From NCBI GenBank assembly GCA_943737045.1, contig CALSFV010000023.1, positions 124,001-188,000 on the forward strand: a stretch of DNA of 64,000 nucleotides. The letters are read 5' to 3'. The position numbers and the translations under genes were made by a program. This DNA comes from Parapristionchus giblindavisi. Lineage: Eukaryota > Nematoda > Chromadorea > Rhabditida > Diplogasteridae. Numbering within the stretch: the stretch's first letter is position 1; the number at the start of each line of letters is the position of its first letter. The notes beneath the pieces are model-generated. The model saw only the letters and a list, made by a program, of their open reading frames with translations, had not been told where the DNA came from and made no database searches. Shown here one piece after another: positions 48,901 to 61,521 of this stretch.

Positions 48901-50739
48901 TTTCGAATGTTCCATGAATAGGAACAGAAGGAAGAAGGAGGGGATTATTCAATTGAGCTTCGAAGTTACCCGCTGCCCTTCAACATATTCATATCATATT
49001 TTGTTGTGATATTTTGTTCGATCTAACATTGTAACATAAATTTTAAAGTAAGGTCTATTCATAAACATGTATATAAAACATTAAGGTGTTAAGGTTTTAA
49101 AATTAAAATTAATTAAAATGAAAAAAAACTAACAATAACAAGCAAAACAAGTAGCCTACAAAGTATATAATACTATTTGAGAATTTGGTAAATTTTTGCA
49201 TTTTCTGATAGTATTTTTCTCTCCAAATCAATATTTCTACGAACCTGATATGCATCTTCGACATGGTCCAAGTGAACATATTAGGTTCGACTAAGTCAAG
49301 TGAATAATCAGGAGGTGCCCAATACTTACTAATATAAGCATTGTGAATGGAAACCTGAATGAATATCCCAATCATTCATTTATTTCAATCGATAAATCAT
49401 ACCCATCGATTAACACTATCATTAATGGATATGAATTATTGATTGAAAGAATCTATCAAACGTTCACACATTCTGGCTTTACATTGAAAAGCGCGTAAAG
49501 CAGAAGAACAGACAATGAAAAAGAGTATAACGAAAGTGAAATTAATCATGTTCGTGACCTTTTTTATGCATAAGAGATGAGAAAGGATGAGAACGGATAG
49601 ACATAGAAAATGATTCGTTATATTATAGTACAGGCGTTAAGCGTTGTTGTATAAGCCACACACACTTTAAGACTTAACTACACTCTAAGAAATTTCCCTA
49701 TAGTTTCCATTTTAATAATATAATAATTCTCTGGGAATCGTCGGGAAACTATCAAATTGTTTAGGGAATTTTCCAAGTATTTACGATAACCTATTAATCG
49801 TATTTCATTCATCTTATCGATTGATCAAGTATATGGTTCTATAAATGATATTAGGTGCCTATATCGTCACCTGTAGTCGTACCTCTCCTGTGTCTATTCT
49901 TTCTCTTATAGTAGGTAAAGCCATCTTCAACATCTGCTCGTTCACCACCTCAAAAGTCAACAAAAATAAATGTTTTTTTTAATTGTCATCGTTAAGACTT
50001 TCTATGTGTGTATTTTATTTCAATCCGCTACTTTTCTTACTGTGATATTTTGAACTTTATTCTTTTTTTCTTTTCTTAGTTAAGCCTTCATGTAAATCCT
50101 CAACTCTGGTATTTCGAAGCATAAAGTCTACTTAAACTGCGTCACAGACTTGAAGTAGACTTTAAGTCTACTTCAAGTTAAAGAACATTTGACGAAATGC
50201 CTTACAGAATACCACACCACTTTAAGTAGACTTACGTTTAACTTAAAGTCTACTTCAAGTGCAGACTTTAAGTAGAATTTAAGTTTCGAAATAGCAGAAA
50301 AAAACCGTATCTACAATAAAGTAGATGGTGGAGAGTAAGATCTATTCTTTTTTCACGTCACAGCTCATAAACAAATATTTATCGATTTAAACAATTCAAA
50401 CCTTTATTCCTAATTCTCTCATATAAGCCAATCCTGTTGGCATAACTCTCAAAACGATTCCCGGATTGTCTTTTGATGAATATTGCTGTAATATTTAATA
50501 AATTACTCAATCATATCATGTTATGTATTTGGTTCTTGAGGTCATAATTGACTATCATAACTCAACGAAAAGTGACTAATACTACTTATTCGAAACAAAG
50601 AAACATCTTTGAATTCAGCCTTGAGTTGTTCTTTCTCAATGATAATACTTACATCTAACAATGGAGAATACTCCTTTTCTGTCACTTGTGCTGAGGATAC
50701 AATGGCGACACATGTAGTCAACACTAGTGTTGTAATCAT
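45981..50739 (-). CDS. BPI/LBP/CETP-family secreted lipid-binding protein
   Basis: Fifteen minus-strand exons, all in phase, 531 residues: 50653-50739, 50402-50485, 49883-49948, 49245-49354, 48855-48977, 48538-48656, 48366-48475, 48093-48230, 47825-47969, 47451-47569, 47195-47305, 47002-47103, 46447-46560, 46141-46270, 45981-46018 (TAA). The signal peptide is MITTLVLTTCVAIVSSAQ. NPGIVLRVMPTGLAYMRELG is the characteristic N-terminal barrel start of BPI proteins. The conserved disulphide pair is present: Cys170 (QTAYCKAAVGYVDL) and Cys212 (VEQRMCSMIETII). Two-barrel length (~500 residues) is as expected. A late exon also carries TTCTSGFCLGEFLGGLG. Family members bind lipopolysaccharide or other lipids; nematode ones are poorly studied, so immune versus lipid-transport roles are open. 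Introns hold two inverted copies of one small MITE (46755-46961, 50104-50296). Confidence 0.9.
46755..46961. mobile_element. Small palindromic MITE, copy 1
   Basis: Perfect terminal inverted repeats CTCTGGTATTTTGAAACTTA / its reverse complement; inside are many TCTACTTAAAGT / ACTTTAAGTAGA blocks in both orientations. 207 bp, in a BPI-gene intron. Confidence 0.85.
50104..50296. mobile_element. Small palindromic MITE, copy 2 (inverted)
   Basis: Same family as 46755-46961 but in the opposite orientation: the asymmetric core GGTGTGGTAT of copy 1 appears here as ATACCACACC. Ends are more diverged (CTCTGGTATTTCGAAGC). Also in an intron of the BPI-like gene. Confidence 0.8.
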
Positions 50740-51443
50740 ATCCGAATTGTGTTTCTCAAAATTTACAATTAATCTATATCAATCGTCATTTATAATCGTT
50801 CTCACGGATTTAGATATAAAAGATATGAACGGTACAAGAATATTATAATATTTGGAATCTAAACAGGAAATGTGATATCAAATGACCATTGAGAATACGA
50901 TTGTATTGAGATGAAGAATGAAAGCTGAACCAATAAAAGGAATCTGGTGTAGTATTTGGATGTGATAGAAGAATGAAGAAAGAAACAAAGAGAATATGAG
51001 GATAACCATTGAATAGAAAAGAAGAACGATATAGGAGGTAGAAGAGTAGAAGAAGAAACCAGAAAAGGAAAGAAGAATGAACTGAACTACTCTCTCACTA
51101 TTAATGTTTACATTCACATTGTGAAGGTCGACTGAGTAGACGTAAAGTTTAAAGGATCAGCTGATGATACTCTCCGGATACATCCTCTCACTTTCTTTTT
51201 CAGCGGGAGAATATGGTCAGATGTGGGGCTTTCAAAATAGGATAACACATTGTCAACAGTAATGTTGGTGTGTCCCCTATAGGAAGAGAACAGAAAAATT
51301 ATGAGAGAAATGAAACAATGAAATTCAAAGGTTTAGATTTGAATAGTAAGTATAGTGCAGAATGATCAATCAATCGAAAGAAGATGCAGATATAGCACAA
51401 ATCAGTTGAAGAAAGGGAAAAGATGATTGGGATGAGAGAAAGT

Positions 51444-51555
51444 TGGATGATTGAGAGGATTAGAGAAAGAGAAGGAGAGGGAGAGAGATAGAGAGAGGGA
51501 TAGGGAGAGGGAGAGATAAAGAGAGGGAGAGGGAGAGATAGGGAGAGGAAGAGAT
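51444..51555 (+). repeat. GA-rich microsatellite/minisatellite
   Basis: Irregular repeats of GAGAGG, GATAGG and GAGATA units over ~110 bp. Confidence 0.85.
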
Positions 51556-52155
51556 AGACAGATTGAATAGAAACGAAATGAAAGGGATAAGAAGAAGTAA
51601 AAGTAGTGGGTGAAAGCCGGATATATCATTGGTGTATCCATTCGTAATGGAATAGTACATTATAACTGTATATTACCATATACTTCATATGAATCATAAT
51701 CATAGGAATGGTATAATGTTAAGTTCAAAAGTTTCCAATGAACTCTCCTCTTTTTACATGCTCTCTCGCCCATTGGTTAGTTTGGAATACAAAATGAGAG
51801 ACCAAATAGTTAATTAATTGAAAACAGCTGAAGAAGATGAAGGTCAGATTGAATTGAACTGAAAAGAGGAGATGATAAAGATAAAGTGATGGGGAAGTAT
51901 GATAAAAGTGAAATGATAGTGAAAGTAGATTGGGAAAAGCCAAAATATGAGGGTCATTCGAAAAAAACTTGTTCATGATTTGATGTAATAATGTCTGCGT
52001 TATATTTGTTTATTGGAGTGTTAAAGGGGTTTGTTGGTATGGAAATAAAAAAGGGAAGGCTAAAAGGATCAGAGAGTAACCGGTTCAAAGTTTAAGCCAC
52101 CCACTAACGATTCTCTTCTGCAGTTAGAAAATGATAAGCAAGAAGTTTCATCAAT

Positions 52156-52214
52156 CTGGAGCGGTTAAAAGCTCGGGCAGTAATCGTGAGATAGTGGGTT
52201 CGAAACCTAGACCA
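52156..52214 (+). repeat. tRNA-like (SINE-type) fragment
   Basis: GTGGGTTCGAAACCTAGACC carries a good B-box; CTGGAGCGGTTAAAAGCTCG upstream is a weak A-box. Pairing of acceptor ends is not possible, so a tRNA-derived repeat is favoured. Confidence 0.4.
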
Positions 52215-52929
52215 GAATTTTCCAATTTTCAAAAAAAACGTCTCCCAGCGCCAGCGAGATACTTCTTTCATTAATCTAGCGATCAACAGCGAATGTAATG
52301 TATGTAAATGACTTCTGCTATCATTTTGTCTTCAAAGTTTCTTCATGAACATATGCAGATATACACCATTAAAGTTAGCAAGTTTAGATTGTTTTTCATG
52401 GAGTAGAAAAAAAACTTTAAAATAGTTTATTTGGATTTACAGGTGAGCTGTCACGATAACTTCGTAACAATTCAGTGCCAATGAACGATCAATTCATTTC
52501 CTTGTCTAATGAGATCTAGAGAATATATTATTAATAATGTAAAATAAGTACATACTATTATCAGATAATATACTATTATTACCAGCGAAATCATGGCAAA
52601 GATCGATTTCAAGTAGGGATGGGGAAAACCAGTATAACAAGCATCATAATGCAACTTATTGTGATCACGAGTAGTGAAAGGGACATGAGATGTGAAAGTG
52701 AAAGGATAAGGATAGGATTAATGAATTCGAGATCGAAAGTGAGAGAATGAGAGTCAGAAAGAGTCAGAGAGAAGAGCGTATCAATTGATCTATACATATG
52801 CAATGTCTTCAACTACAATTCATTCATTCACAATCCCTTCATTATCCCAAATCGTTCTTTTCATCCTCCGAAGCTCAGCTCTACTTTATTCACACGGAAC
52901 AAATCGTCCATTGTATGTATCTATCCTTA

Positions 52930-53085
52930 TTCCTCATCTCTCCCTCTCCTTCTCCTTTTTCTCCTCTTCCTCTCCCTCTCCTTCTCCTTTTTCTCCTCTT
53001 CCTCTCCCTCTCTTTCTCCTTTTTCTCCTCTTCCTCTCCCTCTCCTTCTCCTTTTTCTCCTCTTCCTCTCCCTCTCCCCTTCCCT
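52930..53085 (+). repeat. Pyrimidine minisatellite, ~32-bp unit, at least four copies
   Basis: The unit CCTCTCCCTCTCCTTCTCCT plus TTTTCTCCTCTT repeats with very few changes. The unit is not a multiple of three, so the frames running through it shift composition with each copy and are not genes. The tract is C/T on one strand throughout. Confidence 0.9.
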
Positions 53086-53260
53086 ACCTCGATCGTATGC
53101 CATGAGCATACTATTCAACTTTACTCACTTCAAAATGGTCAGATAATTGCTATAATTTAAGCGCGATAGACGATAGAGTATGGTAGATTGAGAGAGTGCA
53201 GACATGCAGAAGGGTAAGGATCGAGGATAGCTGAATCGAAATGGAAGTATTCTTCAAACT

Positions 53261-54121
53261 ATGCGTATTCTACTGGTTAGTGTTCTATTTGGTATAGGAC
53301 ATGGATTATTTTTCGGTGGAGGTTGTGGTTGCGGAGGAGGTTGCGGAGGAGGATGTGGGGGAGGATGTGGAAGAAAGAAAAGGTTACCTTTTAAAAATAT
53401 ATTGGAATTTTCATCAATGTTCTAGTATGATAGTGGTTAATATATTATTGTCACTTTTTTAAAGGATCCAAGGCTATTCTGAAAATGACTAGAGTAGTTC
53501 GATTGAAATGATGCAGCTTTTGCGTTATCACACAACGTCTCTATTATTCAATACTTATCAACATTCCAACCAAAATCTGAAACATAATTCATTTTCTTTC
53601 TACCCTTGCAATTATAATTTCCGTTTTCATATTTCTAGAGAAGCAGGATTCGGTAATAATGATACTCTACACGATGAAGATCTCAACGAATCATTCGGTG
53701 ATCTATCAGCCAATGCGACAGATCTTATGTGTAATAGTGTTGAGCTGAAGCGAACTATGGAACAGGTAATTCATTTACCTCATATTAATTTGAAATTCTC
53801 CACTTTGGCAACACTCGTGCCTCCAGAGCTCTGGGGATATAAATATCTTATATATGTAGTATCTTTTGTAATTTATCAACTGTTTATCCATTACAATGAA
53901 CTATCATTTCAATAGAGATCGATGTGTACAAAATGAATATTCAGGCGATGGTTCCATCATTAACAGATTCAAAGAAGTCTATCTCCTCTATACTCCAATC
54001 ATTTGGTCATCGATTCGTTGTAGTTTGTAGTGTACACCCTTTTGAATTCGCCATTCGTCATGATACTTATTACTGTGGTGTGACGAGTTACGGTCACACC
54101 TGCAAAGCTTTTGCACTGTGA
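53261..54121 (+). CDS. Ground-like domain protein (hedgehog-related, nematode-specific)
   Basis: Exons 53261-53382, 53639-53765, 53945-54121 (TGA) join in phase to 141 residues. A short hydrophobic signal (MRILLVSVLFGIGHGLFF) leads into GGGCGCGGGCGGGCGGGCGR, the Gly/Cys repeat common before ground-like domains. The ground-like domain follows: MCNSVELKRTMEQAM, then SKKSISSILQSFGHRFVVVC, then YYCGVTSYGHTCKAFAL at the C-terminus, with the expected four cysteines. In C. elegans these grd/grl genes are expressed in epidermis, seam and glia and are linked to the apical matrix; role here is by family. The mature protein is short and has no other domain. Which of the many grd/grl genes it matches cannot be told without a search. 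Confidence 0.9.
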
Positions 54122-54407
54122 TCTTTGATCTATTATCCGAGACCATAGGGCACCTATATGTATGTTTATTTATTTTCATATTTTAGCGACATTGAATTAC
54201 AAATAATAAAGTAAATCTTTATTGATTTCTCGTAAATACATATACATATAACATCAATTGCATCACCATTGTTCAATGGAATCTGTATAAGTGCGAAATC
54301 TTGAGTAAAAGCATTTGGTTGTGAAGGAAAGTTTAGGCATTACTATGATAAATATACTTTGAAGGTAAAAGGTTAAAAAATTCTAGCAAATTAATTATGC
54401 AGTCTCT

Positions 54408-57400
54408 TTAATGTAAAGTAGCGAGAAGAGCAGAGATGACGATAGTTCCAATCATTGCTAATACCATTAGAATTCCTCCTATTCCTGGTGGTAATGCACA
54501 AAGAATGCTTCCCTTGTTAGTGTGACAAGTGGCCTGCAATGAGCTATCAATAGATAAATCATTCATTCATTGATCAATCAATCAATAATGATCATTGTGG
54601 ACGCTTGGGAATCATCGAACACTCTAGGGAGTGATCACGAGATGAGTATACTCCACTACACTCTACTATTTTCTTCCTACTTTAGATTTCCCGGTAATTA
54701 CACATTTAAAATACGCTTATATCCACTTTCGGAGGATAATTGCTTGAGAATAGTATTCATCATTGAACATTTCACTAACCTTGGCGACTCTATCTTCAAT
54801 GGATAGAATGGCTTCTCTTGCTCCAGACCATACATGAGGTCCTCTCAATCGATAAAAATAAGAAGCAGTCGGAGCGAATAGAGTATGTATGGCCATGTTG
54901 ATATCGGAAGGGAGGAATGTATACCTATGAATGAATTATATCTCAATTATTTCATTTAAATTTTTTATATTGTATGCTCTTCACTTTTTTTAAAGAATTT
55001 TTTTTTGAATCATAATGTCTCTTAATTATGTTAATGTTAAAAAGAACAGTAAAGACTCCTTGTTACACACTCTTTTTCCTTTTATTTTGCTGCTTTACTT
55101 TTCTATACTTTCGAAAATAGTTTACTTATGTTTAAATGTATTATTGATATGTATATTATATTTGAATGACGTACCATGCGGGAGGAGTAGCATCAATAAT
55201 CTTAGCCAACTCATCCATATATGGGATATAATCAACCTTAAAACAACTATTTATATTTATTTATCTATTTATTAATTTATTTATTTCATGTTAAAACTTT
55301 GCATAAGTTCTGGTCAATGAGTTCATGTTACATATACTCTAAAAGATAAACTAATATAATAGACTACCTGAATGGTATGTCTTCGACTTTTTACATATCT
55401 GGCTCCCATTTCTTCGTGTTTCTTCTGTACCAATCGAACTCTTTCTTCCTACAATTATTGATTACTCTATTTAATTCATGAATTCAGCGTCTCATAGTAA
55501 ATCAAAAGATTTAATTAACATTATCGACGTTTCTAAAAATTTTCTTCTACTTGCGTAATATTTTTTCTATAAACGGAGCAGTAACAACAAGTTCTTCTCG
55601 ATAACTATGCTGCATGCAGACCTATGATGTAGTAAGAAGGATGCTTTCCATCGCTGATTGACCCCCCCCCCCCTCTCCATCCAATCAGTTCTACTTTTCA
55701 ATATACTCATCTATTCGAAAGTATAACAATAAAGTATATTATTGTTTATAATGTTTATTCTATTTCTATTGATATGAATATGAATCTTACTTTGGAAGGT
55801 AGTTTTGATCTTCCGGCCAATACATCAAGGACTACTCTAGCCTGCATCTCAGCAACGGGCATGATAGATCCATACGGCTGCAATATTCCCATTCGATCAG
55901 ATTATTAAGTCACATAGTAGACGGAATGGTAACGATTTATGCTATTTTTTACCTGAATTAGTCCGATGATTCCAAGTGTATCATGTTTACAATCAGTGGG
56001 GAAGATGTACTCGTACAAATCAACCTCATTCTCTACTACCTGAAATGTTTTACGGTGAATATTATTACTACAAATCATTTCTATGAGTTTTGAAATGTTT
56101 TTTTATTCGGGAAAAATCCAACGGGATGAAAGATTTTGACCTATAATTCATAATCCTACCTTAACAAGATTTCCCCCCTCAAGAACAGGGAATTCGAACG
56201 AATATCCAGTAGCAAGAATGACCTGAAATATAATAAAATTCAGTTATGATTTTGGGTCGTTTTGGAAGTTAAAGTTTTCGAAATAAAGAAGGAAGTTCGA
56301 GCTTTATTTCGAAATCTTCTGGATATATGGAAGAGATAACGAACCGCATCAACGTCTTCTAGAGTAGAACCATCTTCGAATACGAGTGAATTCTCCTTGA
56401 ATGATTTGATATTTTGTTTGACTCTAACTGTACCAGAAGCGATACGATTGGGAAGTTCATCGTTGACTGTTGGATGAGCACTGCAATCATGAAATCATTA
56501 TGTAATGTTCAAAAGTGGTCAGTAAAAGTATATTAATTTGATATTGACCTAAAGACGGCATGCTTTGGCTTCAGTCCGTACATAGCGTGATCGAATCGAT
56601 GGTTTAGAGTACTCTCCATGAACTTATTAGCGAGAACAGTTGGTGTTATCTGTATCATTCATTGAATTTCGTAACTTATTGATTTATCGATTGTTGATTT
56701 GATTGATTGATTTTGTAAACAATTCAAAAGGATGGCTTACTTTCTTAGTATATTCAAAGAAGCGAGTGTTAAGGGCACAATCGATAGGTCTGCCATAGTC
56801 GTATATTCGATTGAATACCCATGCACCTCGACGAGTAACGAGATAGACCTTAAAGGGAGAGAATATGAACGGCTATGACTGTACAACATTTTTGAAAGGA
56901 CTAGTATGAAATTTAAAATGTCTCGCGCTAATAACACTATCTCGTAAACAAATAAGGCAAAATATTATTTCAAAGTTGGCAAATTGCTAGGTATTCCGTT
57001 ATTCAAAGATACCGTACCTGTTTGGCCATCTTACTGAGTTCTACAGCAAGATCTCCTCCACTGTTTCCCACACCGACTACAGCTACCACCTTGTCTTCGT
57101 AGCCTTAAAATGGATCATTGATCAAAGATCACAGATGGAATACATACCTTTATGATCCTTATAAGAATGAGCGTGTATGATTTGACCCTTGAATGTATCC
57201 TGACCGGGCCATTTATTAGGCAAGTAAGGTTTGGTATGGTGTCCGGTGCATATAAGAACACCATCGAATGTCTCCGAGGATGTAGTACCAGTTCTAGAAT
57301 AAATTGATTATTGATCGATTAATTGTGGTTTTAAGGGGGAAGAAGCATACTTCAGATCCTGAACAGAAACATTCCATCTTCCCGATTTCTCGTAATCAGC

Positions 57401-59804
57401 TTCCCTTTGCACATTCAGAACCTGAATTTATTTACGTATTGACATTTTCATTTGCGTATGTGTAGTCGATCATTTCATTTTGCTATAACCATAACTACAG
57501 AAGTTGATCATATGGTCAATTTTCTTAATCAGTGTAGTGTATTTTGTATCTGAATTATAAATAAACAAGCTACAATTTCTGCCCACAACAATCAACCATT
57601 ATCTCTCCCTTCTTCCCTCTTATCTTTCTGATCTCTCTCATTCTGTACAATCACTCATATTTCCACATTCTACACGTTCTCTATGTGTAACACGGAAACG
57701 TTCTTCGAATATATTGTCTAGAATCAGGGCCCCGAGAGGATACAGATCAAAGATCAAAGATCAAAGAAGTAGGCATGATACCTTATGATAAAGTTTGATG
57801 TAGTCAGTGAGCTTGTAGTGTTCAGCATAGTCCACGAGATATTGACACATGTGAGTATTATGCATAAAGTTAGCATCTTCACTCTTAGGAGGAAAGTCAG
57901 AATATGCTGTTAGTTCCTTTGATGTATTGATCACGGTTGATTTCATTACGGATGACTCTGAATGGATATTATTCATTCATAGAATGTCCTAATAGGAAAC
58001 AGTTTCGTTCAGTATATTGATCTGTAAGAGAGAAAAAACATATAAAACGGAGAGTTGAAATTTGTCATGGAAAAAAGTTTTCAATTTTTTAAGAGACAAA
58101 GGAAGTAGATCTTCATTGATCTGATCAAACATATTTACCATCAGTTTCATCTGGTTTATATCTCCATAATCCACCAATCTGTCCTTGTCCCTCATAGCAA
58201 ACCACTTCGAATCCGTAGAGAAGTGCATGTCTAAATTAACGATTATCGATATATTGCTTATTTACAATATCAATCTTACTTCTATATTGAAGTAATGATT
58301 GTTTGATAGATCGAATTCTTTTACGTCCAAACAAAACAAACAACAATCGTACATAAAAATATCTTGCGACCGTCAACATTTTTTTTCAACAATCATTTAC
58401 AAACATTTATTCTTTGTTTATGTCGAGAAACAACATCTATTCATAACCAAATTCATGAGAAATCACAAGAACTGCTACGTACCTTGCTATAGATAGCTAC
58501 ATAGAGCCATAGAAACAAATGCAATTCAATTTACAATATTGCATCCTACCATGGTAATGCATTGACACTATCCATTTCCCATACCATTTCTACTTTTTCT
58601 CCACATTATGTTATGGTTCTTTTTATTTGTGTAACAATATGGACATTGTTCGAACTTTCCATTAAAGTACTTCTGTTATGTCAAAAGAGTGTGGATCTAC
58701 TGTATTTTGGTTGATCATTCATTCTTCTTCACTACACTCTTTTCTTGTTTTCTCTAATGACCAAATCGATAACAGATAGAAACAGACAATATAGTCTATC
58801 CCTTCTATAGTTCAATAATCCCTCTTCCTCATTACTCCTTAAGAATAGAGGAGATCAAAGATCTAATCATAATCAGTATAAAAAAACAAAGGACTTCGCT
58901 TCTTCTCAATGACGTTTAGTGATAACACTAGTAATTCATAAGAAATACCGTCAAAACGAAAAAAAGTGAAACATTTGTCAAATAATTTGACAAAATTTGA
59001 CAAAAGTTCACAAGATTTTGAAAATTTTGAATCATGATATCTTAACGCGGTTACTAGTTTTTTAATAGACAATAGGGTATTTGAGCATTACTGGGCTTAC
59101 CTAATTGACCTACGAAGAAACAAATTTAAATGAATCACTATGAACGCTGTTTTGTGAAACTGGTATACGGTATGATTTTCTACAGTATACCCGTTTTGCA
59201 GCCTGATCTATAAAATGATCCAAAAAGTGCACATTCGTTATAGGAAGTCAGGTAATGCTAGATATATCCATGATTAGACGAAAAAAGCTCGATGGAAGCA
59301 ATTTTACAGTAAGATTCTACAGTATGCTACAGTATACCAATTCTGCTCCGCGACGCTCCTGATTATTTTTTTCACTTTTGTCGGCTTATCTGGATTTGAC
59401 AAACACATCTACAAACCAAAATCTGAGATAATACTTCATCAAGATCATGAAAAATGCTAAAAATGGGAATCTTGTGAACTTTTGTCAAATTTTGTCAAAT
59501 AATTTGACAAATGTTTCACTTTTTTTCGTTTTGACGGTATATAATATGGGCAGTGAAAGGTGTTAATACATTTTTATGGACTCTAACAATAAACGCATAA
59601 TAATTCGGTAAATTGAGACATAACATGATGATCTTTGCGTAGTACCCATGCAATTCCATTGTAACACAATCAATATTCAGTTATCGTCTATCTAATATTG
59701 ATGAAGATTTGAATTCGAAGAAGCAATTACCTTATTGAAGGAAGTCCGGCTGCACCTGCTCCCACTACACATACTCTCTTACGTCTTTCAATTGTTGTTG
59801 CCAT
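54408..59804 (-). CDS. fmo: Flavin-containing monooxygenase (FMO)
   Basis: Sixteen minus-strand exons in phase, 546 residues: 59731-59804, 58139-58230, 57782-57957, 57351-57421, 57148-57293, 57018-57103, 56741-56848, 56549-56649, 56345-56480, 56160-56222, 55953-56039, 55791-55877, 55368-55448, 55175-55236, 54780-54924, 54408-54533 (TAA). FAD-binding GAGAAG is at residues 15-20; IGGLWRY follows. The FMO-identifying motif FxGxxxHxxxY is exact (F172, G174, H178, Y182). NADPH-binding GVGNSG is at 197-202. RFDHAMYGLKPKHAVF, AHPTVNDELPNRI and the VILATGY block follow. The C-terminal exon encodes a membrane anchor (GIGGILMVLAMIGTIVISAL), as in ER-bound FMOs. These enzymes oxygenate soft nucleophiles with NADPH and O2; in C. 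elegans one is linked to stress response and lifespan. Intron 1 (1.5 kb) holds a MITE. All cofactor motifs are intact. Confidence 0.95.
58948..59537. mobile_element. TA-flanked MITE in FMO intron 1
   Basis: Direct TA at 58946-58947 and 59538-59539. Termini CCGTCAAAACGAAAAAAAGT and reverse complement, with arms of ~85 bp containing GTCAAATAATTTGAC palindromes. 590 bp, no coding. A terminus-like fragment of the same family is at 15122-15160. Confidence 0.85.
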
Positions 59805-59821
59805 AGTCGAATGAGAATCAA

Positions 59822-59833
59822 CTGAAAAAAGCT
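59822..59833 (-). promoter_or_regulatory. Candidate trans-splice acceptor of the FMO gene
   Basis: On the minus strand a CTTTTTTCAG-like acceptor ends 17 bases before the FMO ATG, with no upstream coding exon. Confidence 0.45.
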
Positions 59834-61521
59834 GAGATTTAGATTGAACATAGCACTAAAAAAGGCTATGGATATCGGCATAGGTGAGTGAAAGAAGTGT
59901 GGTGGGGAGAATGTACAAAAAATTTTTTTAAATATGAGACTCTCGGTAGAATGCAAAATAAGTGAAACTGAAGATGAAGATGTCTATTCAGGCAAAATGA
60001 GGAATGAAATGTAGTTCAATGAGTTCTATAGGAAGCAATTGAGTGAAAATGGACGAATATCATTCAGACAACGGAGGTAAATGGAATAGATTATATATAA
60101 GAACAAACACATGGTCATTTCCTAAGGATCGGTTGGTACTTTAATAGTTCTTATCTACCATCCACTGAATTCAATGATAGAGACTGATAACAGAAGAAAC
60201 GACGATGTTGAGAGACGAGAGAGTGAGAGAAATAAAAGAGAATCAAGAGAAAAAAAGAAGGCGGAGAGAATGTTTTCATTTGAGAGGACCATTGGGAAGG
60301 GGGTAGGCTATACTACACTCTACAAATCCGTGATAGAGGCACACTTCTACACAAAAGTTTGGGATTGAGAAGTAATATCTATGTAGCTAAAACAACATAA
60401 CAGGCGCGGATTCATTCACTATTGCAACACTACGAAGCTCGTAGATTCTGTTCAATTGCCCGTCAAACAAAATACACTTTTCAGTACTCACATCGACCAT
60501 TAACGACACTGATCCATTACAAAATTGTAACAACGAATTATTTGTGTGCCTATGTGCGAGCGTAGTACGCCATCTAGTCTACCACTTAGGCACATCATTA
60601 CTTTTGTCACGGATTCAGAAAATAATACAATAATAAAGATATTGAAACGTGATATGAGGAAGGATCGTTCTCTGTCATGGGAATATGAACAAGGACGAGG
60701 CTAATGAGCAATATGGAGTTGTTTGAATATAATTATGCTGACGAAAGAGACAGAGCTATTAACATTGTTTGACCTAGTAAGAAGTTGTCACGTTTATGTG
60801 AAACTATCAATGACTCCCAATGTTTTAAAAGAGAAATATTATGAAATGAGAAGAAAAAGAGATATTATAAGAGCATAGATAAGGTGTGATTACACTCCTT
60901 TCGTAAACCAATTATAGTCTATGGTATGAGGGGAGAAATGAGGGATCATTGAAAGAGGATAAGATTTGGAATCAGCGGGGTATTCCCTAACAATGTGAAG
61001 ATGGATTAGAAGATATAGTGAACTATTGAATAGAACAGTTTCATAAGGTGAAAGACTCCCAGGGTAGATTAGTTTGTGGAAGTGAATAATGTGATGGATC
61101 CTGTTGGATTGAGTAAATCTTTATTACGACGAAGTGAGAACAAGTGTGTACGTATTGTTATAATACTGTAATGACGCCTAAAGAACCAAGTAAACTTCAT
61201 CAATATTCCATTATTCCGTTTTTATATTGTCAGAAAACCAATGGATGAAGATTGAAACGAGATCATTTTTCCTCAAGTCATTTTATTATTATTTTTATTG
61301 CTTTTGATCCGAACCAATACGAACACTGCGCAGTACATACCAAAACAAATACAAGAAGAAATCGTTCATTTTTGTAACAAAAGTGCATTTGCCTGGGATT
61401 CATCATATGATCAGTAGTACAGTATTGACAATTGATTGTGACTTATGGGTAAAAAATATAGTACTGTGATATGATGTGATTTAGTGTGAAATCAATTCAG
61501 TGCGTTCTGGATGATATTGAA
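59834..61521. other. Intergenic, nothing recognised
   Basis: 1.7 kb upstream of the FMO gene. Open frames are short and biased (Arg/Glu/Lys-rich at 60174-60368). No RNA gene or conserved motif recognised. Confidence 0.5.

Larger units (their letters stand above)
50740..53260. other. Intergenic, rich in simple repeats
   Basis: Between the divergent BPI-like (-) and ground-like (+) genes. Holds the GA-rich tract at 51444-51555, the tRNA-like sequence at 52156-52214 and the pyrimidine minisatellite at 52930-53085. Open frames over these tracts (Ser/Pro/Leu or Arg/Glu/Lys repeats) are artefacts of composition. Confidence 0.55.

Noticed and set aside
23701..52214. True tRNA genes at the five tRNA-like sites
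   Set aside because: None forms a full cloverleaf with paired acceptor stem; each keeps only an A-box, a B-box or one arm.
52785..53160. Two overlapping 106- and 120-residue frames on plus and a basic frame on minus
   Set aside because: They lie on the pyrimidine minisatellite; a repeat unit of ~32 bp shifts frame each copy and gives artificial Ser/Pro/Leu and Arg/Glu/Lys strings.
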